From Plantibacter flavus (lineage in GTDB: Bacteria > Actinomycetota > Actinomycetes > Actinomycetales > Microbacteriaceae): DNA of 64,000 nucleotides. The notes beneath the pieces were generated by a model that was not told the DNA's origin, did no database searches, and saw nothing but the letters and a program-made list of their open reading frames with translations. Numbering within the stretch: the first letter of the stretch is position 1; every line of letters starts with the position of its first letter. Where the stretch lies: the NCBI RefSeq assembly GCF_900177615.1, contig NZ_FXAP01000005.1, forward strand, positions 310,001 through 374,000, written 5' to 3'. Made by a program: the position numbers and the translations under genes. Positions 17,287-25,736 of this stretch are shown here, in pieces.

Positions 17287-17311
17287 TCGGCACGGCGCGG
17301 TGGCGTGCCGA
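17287..17311 (-). terminator. hairpin after the DUF3499 gene
   Basis: TCGGCACG (17287-17294) and CGTGCCGA (17304-17311) form a perfect 8-bp stem with a 9-nt loop, 3 nt past the DUF3499 stop codon on the minus strand and upstream of ahcY. It likely separates the two transcripts. Confidence 0.5.
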
Positions 17312-17314
17312 CGG

Positions 17315-17536
17315 TCAGGAGCCGTAGCCGACGTCGCCGAGGACGCTGTGCTTCACGACGCTCCAGCCTTGCGGCACGCTCAGCCGTACGGCGTGGATGG
17401 AGCAGAGGTCGTAACTGTGCGGGCTCTTCTCGATGCTCAGCGGACCGAGGACGGCCATCGAGTCGCGGTAGTCGTAGGTCAGCGTCGCCACGGGCTCGCG
17501 CGAGCAGCCGACCTTCGAACACATCCTGTCAACCAT
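17315..17536 (-). CDS. DUF3499 family protein
   Basis: This is a small 73-residue protein. It has the family signature [19 protein letters not shown], then [23 protein letters not shown] and a final [10 protein letters not shown]. Three cysteines and a His (CSKVGC, YDLCSIH) suggest a metal or zinc site. It is conserved across Actinomycetota next to the metallopeptidase-like gene found here on the other strand. The ATG at 17536 is chosen because a TACGCT hexamer lies 7 nt upstream. The function is unknown. Confidence 0.85.
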   Translation of the reverse strand: MVDRMCSKVGCSREPVATLTYDYRDSMAVLGPLSIEKSPHSYDLCSIHAVRLSVPQGWSVVKHSVLGDVGYGS

Positions 17537-17543
17537 TTGCCCC

Positions 17544-17549
17544 AGCGTA
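17544..17549 (-). promoter_or_regulatory. -10 element TACGCT, leaderless DUF3499 gene
   Basis: The minus-strand TACGCT ends 7 nt before the ATG at 17536, and no ribosome binding site is visible. Confidence 0.5.
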
Positions 17550-17619
17550 GCCCGCAGGCGCCGACGGCACCGTCCGGCTCGCCGATCGAGCGGGTCTGAA
17601 CCGGGCCGCCGACCACACC

Positions 17620-17625
17620 TAGACT
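17620..17625 (+). promoter_or_regulatory. -10 element TAGACT, leaderless metallopeptidase-like gene
   Basis: TAGACT ends 6 nt before the ATG at 17632. Together with the DUF3499 element it forms a pair of divergent leaderless promoters about 70 nt apart. Confidence 0.5.
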
Positions 17626-17631
17626 GGACGC

Positions 17632-18069
17632 ATGGCGCAGGCTGACGAGGAGACGCGAGGCGCCCTCTCGCGCCGCCGATCACGGCACGGTCGCAACGGT
17701 CGTTCGAGCGTCGTCGGACCGGACGTGCCACCGATCGACACCCGGATCGACCAGTTCGACCTGACGGTCGCCACCACCGCCGACTACCTCCGCGGAGCCT
17801 GGCCCGCCGAACTCGCCGACGTCCGGTTCGAGGTCGGCGCGATGCCCGCGCAGAACTCCGGGACGGACGGCGTCGACCGCTGGTTCGTCGACCGAGCACG
17901 CCGACGCATCATCCTGTACCGGTTGCCCATCCAGCGGATGAGCAAGCTCCACCGGAACGACGAGCTGCATCAGCGCATGATGGTGGAGAGCTGCGTGTTC
18001 CGCGCCGTCGCCGAACTCCTCGGCAAGGACCCCTGGGACCTCGGGCCGGAGCGCTACCGGTTCCTCTGA
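17632..18069 (+). CDS. metallopeptidase-like family protein, catalytic HExxH motif absent
   Basis: The protein has 145 residues. The core (about 40-145) follows the minimal zincin-like family (FDLTVATTADYL, DVRFEVGAMP, RRIILYRLPIQRMSK), but the helix that should carry HExxH reads MMVESCVFRAVAELLG. Both zinc histidines and the catalytic Glu arrangement are therefore missing. Actinobacterial members of this family often lack the motif, which suggests a non-enzymatic role. An Arg-rich N-terminus precedes the domain. It is divergent from DUF3499, its usual neighbour. Confidence 0.78.
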   Translation: MAQADEETRGALSRRRSRHGRNGRSSVVGPDVPPIDTRIDQFDLTVATTADYLRGAWPAELADVRFEVGAMPAQNSGTDGVDRWFVDRARRRIILYRLPIQRMSKLHRNDELHQRMMVESCVFRAVAELLGKDPWDLGPERYRFL

Positions 18070-18085
18070 CCCGAGGCCACTGCGG

Positions 18086-19519
18086 TCAGCGCGGGTAGAC
18101 GCTGATCGGCGCCGCCAGCGGGTTCGGCGGAGTGACCGGCAGCGACGTGAGCCGCCCCGCCGCAGCGAGACTGATCGAGGCGTGGAGGCCGTCGGCCCCG
18201 GCGAGGACGTAGCTCTGACCGGCGCCGACGCCGATGGTCACCGCCGCTCCGGCTCCGACCTTCGCCGTGGTCTCCTTGCCGTCAGCCCCCGTCAACGTGA
18301 GTTCGGCGTCGGAGCCAGACGGGTTGAAGACGTGGAGCTTCTGCCCCGGCCCGGTGGGGACCGTGAAGGCCGCGGTGTCGTCGAGTGCGGGCGTCGCTCC
18401 GAACCAGGCGAAGTCCTCGAGCGTGTCACCGCGCGAGTTCGTCCTGGCCGCGGCGACCACCGGTCGGGTCGAGGTGACCTCCAACGAGAACTCGCCGGCC
18501 GGGAGTTCGGCCAGGGCGATCTCACCGGGAACGCCCGGCTGGATGGTCGCGTCGATGACGATCGGCTCGTCCTTCGCGTTCTCACGAGTCGCAGTGATCA
18601 CGACGTCCGCTGCCTCGGATCCCGGCGCGAACAGTCTGAGGGCCGTGGCCCGGTCGTCGACGGACGCGGTGTCGGAGCTCGCCCCTGCGGCCGCCGGGGC
18701 AGTGACGACGACGCCCGGGATCACGAGATCGGTCGAGGGCGACGCGGTCGGCCCCTGGACCTCGACACCGCCCGGGGTGAGCACGCGTACCGTGCTCTGC
18801 TGGAGCGCGGCCACCACCTGGCCGCCCTCGCTCGTCACATGCACGACCGGGGTCGGCTCGTTGGGTGCGAGGCCGGTGAGGGCGATCACCCGCTGCGTAC
18901 CGGTGGCGACGACGATCCCGGCGGCACCCGGGGCGTCGATCCGTCCGGCGGCACCGAAGACCTGGAGGGTCACGTTGGCGTCGACGGCCGACGGATTGCT
19001 CAGGAGGATCAGGGTGGTACGACCGATGTCGCTCGAACCACCGACGAGCCAGCTCTCGGCCGACGCCGGCGTGCAGGCGGCGGCCGCCAGACCGGCGACC
19101 TCGGCCTCAGCGGCGATCTGCGACTGCGCGCCGCTCAGCGGCGTCACCGTCCCGTCAGTCGCGCCGGGGACGGTGATCACGGTGGGTCCGCCGTCCGCCC
19201 CGCCGCTCGTGTTGTCGGGTGCGGTGAGCTCACTCGTCGTGGGCGTCACCCCGTTCGCTCCGAAGTCGACCCTTGCCGGGCCGAAGGAGCCGGCTGCCGT
19301 GGCGGCCGTCGCGTCCTGGGCCAGGGCGAGCAGCGGCCCCGGGCACACGACCGACTGGTCGCCGGCCACCGGGGTGACTCGGATGTCCTGAGGGGCGATC
19401 TCGACCGTCGGGAGGGGCAGTTGCCCGGCCGCTGCGATCGTGACCGCAGCGATCCCGATCCCGACGAGGCCAGTGACGATCCGGCCGGAGGTGATGGCGA
19501 CTCCGCGCTTACTGGGCAT
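18086..19519 (-). CDS. DUF5719 family secreted protein
   Basis: The protein has 477 residues. An N-terminal signal-anchor helix lies at about 10-33 (GRIVTGLVGIGIAAVTIAAAGQLPLP). A long extracytoplasmic region of beta-sandwich-like repeats follows, rich in Thr, Val, Ala and Gly and with few charges. A CPGPLLAL segment comes after the anchor. DUF5719 proteins occur only in Actinomycetota, beside the large GT2 membrane glycosyltransferase as here, so a joint role in wall glycan assembly is likely but unproven. The ATG at 19519 lies within the last codons of the upstream gene (11-nt overlap), so the two are coupled. Confidence 0.8.
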   Translation of the reverse strand: MPSKRGVAITSGRIVTGLVGIGIAAVTIAAAGQLPLPTVEIAPQDIRVTPVAGDQSVVCPGPLLALAQDATAATAAGSFGPARVDFGANGVTPTTSELTAPDNTSGGADGGPTVITVPGATDGTVTPLSGAQSQIAAEAEVAGLAAAACTPASAESWLVGGSSDIGRTTLILLSNPSAVDANVTLQVFGAAGRIDAPGAAGIVVATGTQRVIALTGLAPNEPTPVVHVTSEGGQVVAALQQSTVRVLTPGGVEVQGPTASPSTDLVIPGVVVTAPAAAGASSDTASVDDRATALRLFAPGSEAADVVITATRENAKDEPIVIDATIQPGVPGEIALAELPAGEFSLEVTSTRPVVAAARTNSRGDTLEDFAWFGATPALDDTAAFTVPTGPGQKLHVFNPSGSDAELTLTGADGKETTAKVGAGAAVTIGVGAGQSYVLAGADGLHASISLAAAGRLTSLPVTPPNPLAAPISVYPR

Positions 19520-22500
19520 GCGGCTGCTCCGTTCCCGGGGTGTCCCGGCGGGTGGTGTCGGGATCCGGCGTCGTCTCGGTCGAGTCGGTCGGATCCGGAT
19601 CGGGAACGGCGGCATCGCGCGCGGCGACCGCCGGATCGTCGGGGACCTGGTCGGCTGGGGTGTTCGTGTCCGCGTCGGCGGCTGGCGTCGACCCGGTCAC
19701 GTCGCGGTCCGCGTCGACGACGTCGTCGGCGACCGACTCGGTTCCATCGCGAGCGACGGTGTCGTCGGCCGACGCGGCGTCGGCGGTCGACGCAGGGTCA
19801 TCGCCCGACACGGCGTCATCGGCTGCTTCGGCCTGCACCGCCACGGGAGCGGGCTCCCCGGCGGAGGTCTGCCCCCGACGCCACCAGCGCGGCTTGGACG
19901 GGCGGCTCGATGCGTCGGCGGTGGTGGCCGGCTCGGATCCCGCCGCCTCGTCGTCGAGATCGGCGGTCGGTCTTTCGTCGTCGTAGGTGCCGGCCGCGTC
20001 GTCGTCGATCACCGCGACCGTGGCTCCGGACGCGGCCGCCTTGCGGGCGGCGCGGCCCTTCAGCTTCGGTGGCTTCCGAGACCCCGCACGGTAACCGTCG
20101 CGCGACGCACCGTTGGGGATGCTCAGCAGCAGGGTGATGAGGAACACGACGGCCAGGCCGACACCGATCAGGGTGCCCAACAGGTTGGACTTGGGGAGCT
20201 CGGGACCCGTCCCGACATCCGCGACGGTGCGCCAGAGCGTCCCGCTCGTCGTGTCGCCCACCGCGACCAGCGCGGCGTTGGCGTCGAGCGCACTCGCAGC
20301 GCGACCGGCGGTCTGTCCCACCACCGTCTGCTCCTCACCGTCGGCGACCGGCGACAGCAGCACGAATGCGATGCTGTGCTCGACGAGGGTCTTCGTCGGG
20401 TCCAGTCCGCTCTGCGACGCGAGGTTGCCGGCGAGTTCGGCGACGACGCGGTCGTCCGAGGAGATCCCGGGGGCTGTCTGGGCGATGGTGGACTGACCGT
20501 CCAGGGTCTCCCCCTGCCCACGGATGACGACCGCGGTGATCGATCCGTCGTCACCGGGCGTGATCACGAGGGTCCCGAGCCGTGGATCGGTCTGCGTCGC
20601 GGCGGTCACGTATGCGGGCAGCTGGCGACCGGAACTCTCGCGGACCACCGAGGTGCCGAGCGGCTGGGCGAGGGCGAGCGGGACGGCGATCACCGCGGCG
20701 GCGAGGACCATGACGAGCGCAGGAATCGCCCTGAACCTCGGGATGCGGTCGAGGCCGAGCGTCGCAGCGCCCAGGATGCCGAGCCAGTACAGGCTGATCG
20801 CGGCGCCGGCCCAGACGGGCACGGACGTTCCACCGGCGGAGGCGAGGAGGAGGTGCGTGGCGAGCACGGCCGAGACGAGGCCGAGGAACGCCGCGATCAG
20901 CAACGGGATGGCCCGACGGGAGCCAGGGAGGAACAATGCCACCAGCGCGACGATCGCGAGCGGCGCGAGCAACGCCGGTACCACGATGGCCGGAGCCGCA
21001 CCCGGCAGCCCCAGCGCTGCACCGAGCTGGCTCCACCCGCCCAGGCTGCCTGCCGGGAAGCCGAGGGACAGCTGCCAGCCTGACGCCGCCGTCGCGGGCG
21101 TCGCGACACCCGGGTCGGCGAGGAGCCCGAGCCAGTTGGCGCGGTGGATCCCTTGCTGCCAGATGAGCGGGGCGAACAGTGCGAGGGCGGGGATCGGGAC
21201 GAGTGCGACCCTGGCCACGCCCCGACCGGCGAAGACCATCGCCACGACCCAGATGACGAGCAACGCCGGGGCGAGGGACGGCGAACTCGCGACGATCGCG
21301 GCGAACAGGAAGGCGCTCGTGCCGGCTGCGGCCCAGGATCGGGACGCGACCACACCCGCATAGAAGAGCCAGGGCAGGAGCAGGTGGACGATGACCGCCG
21401 CTGGTCGGCCCTCGGCCAGCGCGGTCAGGAGCGTCGGGGCGAGCGCCCAGAGCAACGCGGCGACCGCGCGCGGACCGCTGCGCTCCGTGAGCCTCGTGGC
21501 AGCGAACCAGGCGCCAAGGGCGGAGAGTGGCAGTGCGAGCAGGAAGAGCAGCACCAGGGAGAACGAGGGCTGCCAGAAGGTGATCGTCCCGAGCACCGCG
21601 AGCACGGCGCTGAACGGATCGGCGGCACCGACGAAACCGAGACCGACGTCGCGCCACCCGAAGCCGATGTGCTGCCAGAGGTCGCCCACCGTCGCCGACA
21701 GCGGGAGGAGCCCTCCGCCTGTGAGGTAGGTGGCTCCGAGCAGCGGCACGAGGATCGCCGCACCGATGACCGCGGTGGCGAGGACGACCCAAGCACCCCC
21801 GCCGGAGAAGAAGTGGAGGTCGCGCTCCTCGCCGATGAAGCCGATCTGCGTCGCCTCCCGCGCGAGCGCGCGCTTGCGCCGCACCTCGTCGAGTCGCATC
21901 CGCAACCCCGCGATACTGGACCAGCCCAACGTCCGGTTCTTCGCGAGTTGGCGGCGCGCGTTCCCGACCTTCATCCCGGAGAACGCGACGGCGAACGCCG
22001 CCGACAGTTCGCCGAACACGAGCTCGGGCTGTTTCTTCACGAAGTGACCGATGACGCGCAGGATCGCGAGGGGCACGAGACTGAGCCAGTGCACGGGGAC
22101 CATGATCCCGGGCGCATAGACGAGACGACGGTGGAGCTGCGCTGCGCGGGCTTGGCGATGCCGACGACGACGTGCGCCGAGCCGGTTCGACCACGAGGGC
22201 CCCGCGATCCCTTCACCGGCGGAGGCGACCCGTGCCGTCGGAACGACCGCGACGAGATAGCCCGCGAGGCGGGTCCTGATGCAGAAGTCGAGGGCGTCGT
22301 CCGCCACGAGGGCCTGGTCGAAGCCGCCCAGCTGGTCCCACAGCTGATGACGCACGAGCATGCCGGCCGGGCCGACCGCCATCACGTCGTTCATCGTGTC
22401 GTGCTGCGCCTGGTCGAGTTCGTCCTCGACCACCGGGACCGCCGCGCCGAGAGTGGTGATCGTCTCGCCGTAGCGACGGAGGAACGACGCGTCGTCCCAG

Positions 22501-22871
22501 TCGAGGATCTTCGGGCCTGCCACACCGACGGACGGCGAGACCTCGAGGGCACCCAACAGGGCGGCGAGCGCCGTCGGCTCGGGAGCCGTGTCCTCGGAGA
22601 GCAACCAGAGCATCTGCTCGGCGTCCTCCGGTTGGTCGGTGACGCGGACGCCCGCGGCGACGGCCTGCGCGAAGCTGAGGTCCTCGGTCGAGGTCACGAC
22701 CTTCGTGCCGGGGACGCGACCGAGTTCCTCGATCGTCGCCTCGCTCCCGCGTATGGCGACGGCGATGACCCCGTCCGCCGGACGGGTCTGGGCACGGAGG
22801 GCGTCGAGCGTGCGTGCGAGCGGCTCTGAGCCGTCGCGCACCACGAGAATCGCCGTTACTCGGGGAGACAT
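19509..22871 (-). CDS. large membrane glycosyltransferase, GT2 domain fused to a polytopic domain
   Basis: The protein has 1120 residues. A GT2 domain occupies about 1-260 (VTAILVVRDGSEPLARTLDAL, then a WLLSEDTAPEPTALAALLGAL donor-metal region and GGFDQALVADDALDFCIRTRLAG). Many transmembrane helices follow from about 275 to 940. The final part, about 170 residues, is cytoplasmic, acidic and Ala/Asp/Thr-rich, with an RKPPKLKGRAARKAA basic patch. The fold plan resembles actinobacterial cell-wall glycosyltransferases that use lipid-linked sugars, but the substrate is unknown. It lies between whiB and DUF5719. The ATG at 22871 has a TAGTCT hexamer 7 nt upstream. Confidence 0.85.
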   Translation of the reverse strand: MSPRVTAILVVRDGSEPLARTLDALRAQTRPADGVIAVAIRGSEATIEELGRVPGTKVVTSTEDLSFAQAVAAGVRVTDQPEDAEQMLWLLSEDTAPEPTALAALLGALEVSPSVGVAGPKILDWDDASFLRRYGETITTLGAAVPVVEDELDQAQHDTMNDVMAVGPAGMLVRHQLWDQLGGFDQALVADDALDFCIRTRLAGYLVAVVPTARVASAGEGIAGPSWSNRLGARRRRHRQARAAQLHRRLVYAPGIMVPVHWLSLVPLAILRVIGHFVKKQPELVFGELSAAFAVAFSGMKVGNARRQLAKNRTLGWSSIAGLRMRLDEVRRKRALAREATQIGFIGEERDLHFFSGGGAWVVLATAVIGAAILVPLLGATYLTGGGLLPLSATVGDLWQHIGFGWRDVGLGFVGAADPFSAVLAVLGTITFWQPSFSLVLLFLLALPLSALGAWFAATRLTERSGPRAVAALLWALAPTLLTALAEGRPAAVIVHLLLPWLFYAGVVASRSWAAAGTSAFLFAAIVASSPSLAPALLVIWVVAMVFAGRGVARVALVPIPALALFAPLIWQQGIHRANWLGLLADPGVATPATAASGWQLSLGFPAGSLGGWSQLGAALGLPGAAPAIVVPALLAPLAIVALVALFLPGSRRAIPLLIAAFLGLVSAVLATHLLLASAGGTSVPVWAGAAISLYWLGILGAATLGLDRIPRFRAIPALVMVLAAAVIAVPLALAQPLGTSVVRESSGRQLPAYVTAATQTDPRLGTLVITPGDDGSITAVVIRGQGETLDGQSTIAQTAPGISSDDRVVAELAGNLASQSGLDPTKTLVEHSIAFVLLSPVADGEEQTVVGQTAGRAASALDANAALVAVGDTTSGTLWRTVADVGTGPELPKSNLLGTLIGVGLAVVFLITLLLSIPNGASRDGYRAGSRKPPKLKGRAARKAAASGATVAVIDDDAAGTYDDERPTADLDDEAAGSEPATTADASSRPSKPRWWRRGQTSAGEPAPVAVQAEAADDAVSGDDPASTADAASADDTVARDGTESVADDVVDADRDVTGSTPAADADTNTPADQVPDDPAVAARDAAVPDPDPTDSTETTPDPDTTRRDTPGTEQPHAQ

Positions 22872-22878
22872 CGGATTC

Positions 22879-22884
22879 AGACTA
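22879..22884 (-). promoter_or_regulatory. -10 element TAGTCT, leaderless GT2 gene
   Basis: Minus-strand TAGTCT ends 7 nt before the ATG at 22871. No ribosome binding site precedes the start. Confidence 0.5.
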
Positions 22885-22982
22885 AGCGGGTCCGGCGAGA
22901 AGACCGGGAACCGAGCGGGCGCGCCCCGAATCGGGGGCGTTCGGGTGAGCCGACAGCAGTACGGTCAGCGTACGGCAAAGCG

Positions 22983-23312
22983 TCAGACGGCGCGTTTGCG
23001 CAGTTTGCGTCGCTCTCGCTCGGAGAGGCCGCCCCAGATGCCGAAGCGCTCATCGTTCGCGAGCGCGTACTCGAGGCACTGCGACTTGACGTCGCAGCTG
23101 GTGCAGATCCGCTTCGCGTCGCGAGTGGATCCACCCTTCTCGGGGAAGAACGCCTCGGGGTCGGTCTGAGCACACAGGGCGTCGGTCTGCCAGGAGAGCT
23201 GGGTGTCGTCTTCGCCCTCCGCAGCGGGCTGACGGACGCCGGGGACTCCGAGATTGACCGGATCGACGAACCAGTCGTCGGGTACTCCGGCACGATACTC
23301 AGGAATCGCCAT
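22983..23312 (-). CDS. whiB2: WhiB family iron-sulfur transcription factor, WhiB2/WhmD type
   Basis: This 109-residue protein has the four cluster cysteines Cys47, Cys70, Cys73 and Cys79 (CxxC and Cx5C spacing), the GIWGG turn at 91-95, and a basic C-terminal DNA-contact tail RRKLRKRAV. WhiB2-type proteins partner with the housekeeping sigma factor and control septation and cell division. The position next to the GT2/DUF5719 genes matches the conserved block that includes whiB2 in mycobacteria. The ATG at 23312 follows GGGGAG by about 6 nt. The subtype call rests on context and sequence pattern, so the symbol is less certain than the family. Confidence 0.9.
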   Translation of the reverse strand: MAIPEYRAGVPDDWFVDPVNLGVPGVRQPAAEGEDDTQLSWQTDALCAQTDPEAFFPEKGGSTRDAKRICTSCDVKSQCLEYALANDERFGIWGGLSERERRKLRKRAV

Positions 23313-23356
23313 ACCGTCTCCCCACCTAGTCGTACCCTGCGCCACGCGGCGCGATA

Positions 23357-23380
23357 CATAATTACACCCTTGTAGTTATG
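23357..23380 (-). promoter_or_regulatory. AT-rich inverted repeat upstream of whiB
   Basis: CATAATTAC (23357-23365) pairs with GTAGTTATG (23372-23380) around a 6-nt spacer, with one mismatch. It is markedly AT-rich for this genome and lies about 45-70 nt before the whiB start. It could be an operator or include the -10 region. Confidence 0.4.
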
Positions 23381-23498
23381 GTCGAGTCAAGTCGCACATC
23401 GTAAAGCCTCAATCACGAGGTGAGGGTTCGCGACGCGCCGGGCGTGACCCGAACTGGGTGTCGGGGCCTGTCGGGGCGGATCGTGCGGCCGCGCGACG

Positions 23499-24461
23499 TC
23501 AGTCGGCGGCGCGCCTCGCCCGCCACGCGCTCTCCACCATCTGGCGCAGATCGTGTCGCATCCGCCAGTCGAGATCGCGAGCTGCGAGCGCGCCGGACGC
23601 GACGATCCGTGCGGGATCGCCCGCCCTCCGCGGCATGATCTCGGGGGTGAAGTCGATCCCGGTCACGTCTGCCATCGCGGTCATGATCTCGCCGACGCTC
23701 GACCCGTCCCCACTCCCGAGGTTGTAGGCCGCCTCGAGGGACTCATGCGCATCGAGCCGTTTCGCTGCGGCGACGTGCGCGGCCGCGAGATCCGCGACGT
23801 GCAGGTAGTCGCGGACGCAGGTGCCGTCCGGCGTCGGGTAGTCGTCGCCGTTGATGCGGGGGGTGCGTCCGGCGAGGAGTGCGTCGAAGACGAGCGGGAA
23901 GAGGTTGTGCGGGCTCGTGTCGTAGACCTCGTCCGTCCCGGAGCCGACGACGTTGAAGTACCGCAGCGAGGTGTGGCGCAGCCCGGTGGCGACGCCCTGG
24001 TCGCGGAGCAGCCACTCGCCGATGAGCTTGGACTCGCCGTAGGGCGACTCAGGGGCCTTCGGGGTGTCCTCGGTGACGAGGTCGACGTCCGTGGTCCCGT
24101 AGACCGCGGCGCTCGACGAGAAGACGATGCGCTCCACCCGGTGTTCCTCCATCGCAGCGAGCAGCATCGCGGTGGCCGTGACGTTCTGGGCGTAGGTGTG
24201 GAGCGGGCGCTGCACGGAGACACCCGCGTACTTGTACCCGGCGACGTGGACGACGCCGCTCAGCTCGAACTCGGAGAAGGTGCGCTCCAGGACCGAACCG
24301 TCGAGCAGGGTCCCTCGGACGAACGGCACTCCGGCGGGGACGAAGCGCTCGTGTCCGCTCGACAGGTCGTCGAGGACGACGACGTCGATCCCCTCCGCCT
24401 GGAAGGCCCGAACCACATGGGCTCCGATGTATCCGGCTCCGCCCGTCACCAGCCACGCCAC
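23499..24461 (-). CDS. galE: UDP-glucose 4-epimerase
   Basis: This 320-residue extended short-chain dehydrogenase has the NAD-binding GGAGYIG at 7-13, FSSSAAVYG at 114-122 with the catalytic Ser, and the YxxxK pair Tyr141/Lys145. It also has the galactose-enzyme blocks ALLAGRTPRINGDDYPTPDGTCVRDYLHV and YNLGSGDGSSV. It interconverts UDP-glucose and UDP-galactose, feeding the glycan genes nearby. The GTG at 24461 follows GGAGG by 7 nt. Its own -10 candidate TAGTCT (24519-24514) overlaps the end of the small upstream gene. Confidence 0.94.
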   Translation of the reverse strand: MAWLVTGGAGYIGAHVVRAFQAEGIDVVVLDDLSSGHERFVPAGVPFVRGTLLDGSVLERTFSEFELSGVVHVAGYKYAGVSVQRPLHTYAQNVTATAMLLAAMEEHRVERIVFSSSAAVYGTTDVDLVTEDTPKAPESPYGESKLIGEWLLRDQGVATGLRHTSLRYFNVVGSGTDEVYDTSPHNLFPLVFDALLAGRTPRINGDDYPTPDGTCVRDYLHVADLAAAHVAAAKRLDAHESLEAAYNLGSGDGSSVGEIMTAMADVTGIDFTPEIMPRRAGDPARIVASGALAARDLDWRMRHDLRQMVESAWRARRAAD

Positions 24462-24515
24462 GATGCTTCCTCCAGGGAGTCCTCCGCCTGCCCTGCTGCA
24501 GACGGAGTGACCAGA

Positions 24516-24659
24516 CTACTGGAGGCGCGTGCGCCGTGCGGCGGGACGGCTGGGGACGCGGCGATAGCCGTCGGTCAGGACGGCACGGACGGTCGCGGCG
24601 GAGGCGCCGACCGCGACGATGACGATGATGAGGCCGACGACGAGTGCGATGATGGACAT
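24516..24659 (-). CDS. small single-pass membrane protein
   Basis: This 47-residue protein begins MSIIALVVGLIIVIVAVGAS, one transmembrane helix of about 20 residues, followed by a basic tail with DGYRRVPSRPAARRTRLQ. The tail points to a cytoplasmic C-terminus. Similar very short proteins occur in related genomes. A TAGAGT hexamer 7 nt before the ATG supports real expression. It lies 54 nt upstream of galE on the same strand. The function is unknown. Confidence 0.65.
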   Translation of the reverse strand: MSIIALVVGLIIVIVAVGASAATVRAVLTDGYRRVPSRPAARRTRLQ

Positions 24660-24666
24660 GTCTGAA

Positions 24667-24672
24667 ACTCTA
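24667..24672 (-). promoter_or_regulatory. -10 element TAGAGT, leaderless small membrane protein gene
   Basis: On the minus strand TAGAGT ends 7 nt before the ATG at 24659, with no ribosome binding site between. Confidence 0.5.
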
Positions 24673-24686
24673 GGAATGGCGAAAAA

Positions 24687-24702
24687 CTGCCACCAGTGGC
24701 AG
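24687..24702. promoter_or_regulatory. inverted repeat in the divergent region, operator candidate
   Basis: CTGCCAC-CA-GTGGCAG is a perfect 7-bp inverted repeat. It is centred between the small membrane protein gene and the GlxA/AraC gene, just upstream of the -10 element of the former. It is the most obvious candidate site for the adjacent regulator or another dimeric factor. Confidence 0.45.
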
Positions 24703-24752
24703 GATGTACGCAAAGCAGCACATTCCTGTCAAATCGATCATCCGGAGGTCCC

Positions 24753-25733
24753 ATGCTGTCGAAGGTCGCCTTGCTCGCCATTCCGGGGCTCCAGCCGTTC
24801 GAGTTCAGCGTCGTCTGCGAGGTCTTCGGCATCGACCGGTCGGACCAGGGCGGTCCTGCCTTCGACCTCCGCATCGTCACGAAGGACCCCGGTCCGGTCC
24901 GGATGAACCTGAGCGACGACGGTGCGCGGGGCTTCGACATGATCGTCGACGACGACCTGTCCTTCGCGGCCGAGGCGGACCTCGTGGTGATCACGGGTCG
25001 TGGTGGAGCGCGTGGCGGAGCGGTCGACGAGGCCTACCTCGACGTCCTCCGAGCGGCTGAGGCGCGGGGCGCCTGGGTCCTCAGCGTGTGCAGTGGGTCG
25101 TTCGTCCTCGGTCAGGCGGGGCTGCTCGACGGTCGGCGCAGCACGACCCACTGGATGTACACCAGCGAGCAGCAGACGATGTTCCCGGGCACCACCGTCG
25201 ACCCCGACGTGCTGTTCGTCGAGGACCGCAAGGTCATCACGGGCGCGGGAACCGCTGCCGGCATCGACGCGTGTCTGCACCTCGTACGACAGGAGTACGG
25301 CGCGGCGAGCGCCAACGTCATCGCCCGCCGGATGGTCGTCCCGCCACAGCGCGACGGCGGTCAGGCGCAGTACGTCCTCTCCCCCGTCGCGGCGCAGCAG
25401 TGCGAGTCGCTCGCCCCGGTCGTCGACTGGATGCTCGACCACCTCGCCGAGGACCTGCCCATCGGGCGTCTCGCACGGCAGGCGCACATGTCCGAGCGGA
25501 CCTTCGCACGCCGCTTCCGCTCGGAACTCGGCAGCACGCCGGCCGCCTGGTTGAACCGGCAACGTCTCTTCCGAGCGCAGGAGATGCTCGAACGTACCGA
25601 CCACGGTGTCGAGCGGATCGCGGCGGACACCGGGTTCGGCACCGCAGCCGTCCTCCGTCACCACTTCGACCGCGTCCTCGGCACCACGCCCGCCGCCTAC
25701 CGGCGGAGTTTCGGGGTGCGGGAGAGCGCCTGA
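24753..25733 (+). CDS. GlxA family transcriptional regulator (DJ-1/PfpI plus AraC)
   Basis: This 326-residue regulator has an N-terminal class I glutamine amidotransferase-like domain with the nucleophile-elbow Cys in VLSVCSGSFVLGQAGLL (about residues 108-124). The C-terminal AraC/XylS domain carries two helix-turn-helix motifs: IGRLARQAHMSERTFARRF and a second in VERIAADTGFGTAAVLRHHF. Such proteins sense small metabolites, often amines or carnitine-like compounds, but the ligand here is unknown. The ATG follows GGAGG by 4 nt (24744-24748). It is divergent from the small membrane protein and convergent with manA. Confidence 0.92.
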   Translation: MLSKVALLAIPGLQPFEFSVVCEVFGIDRSDQGGPAFDLRIVTKDPGPVRMNLSDDGARGFDMIVDDDLSFAAEADLVVITGRGGARGGAVDEAYLDVLRAAEARGAWVLSVCSGSFVLGQAGLLDGRRSTTHWMYTSEQQTMFPGTTVDPDVLFVEDRKVITGAGTAAGIDACLHLVRQEYGAASANVIARRMVVPPQRDGGQAQYVLSPVAAQQCESLAPVVDWMLDHLAEDLPIGRLARQAHMSERTFARRFRSELGSTPAAWLNRQRLFRAQEMLERTDHGVERIAADTGFGTAAVLRHHFDRVLGTTPAAYRRSFGVRESA

Positions 25734-25736
25734 GCT

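Noticed and set aside
17233-17314. Possible SAH riboswitch upstream of ahcY
   Set aside because: The gap is only 82 bp, and the one clear hairpin in it lies just past the DUF3499 stop and fits a terminator; the conserved SAH-aptamer core was not recognised.
21144-22829. Long plus-strand open frame opposite the large GT2 gene
   Set aside because: Composition is Arg/Glu/Asp-rich with no family match, as expected for an antisense frame in GC-rich DNA.
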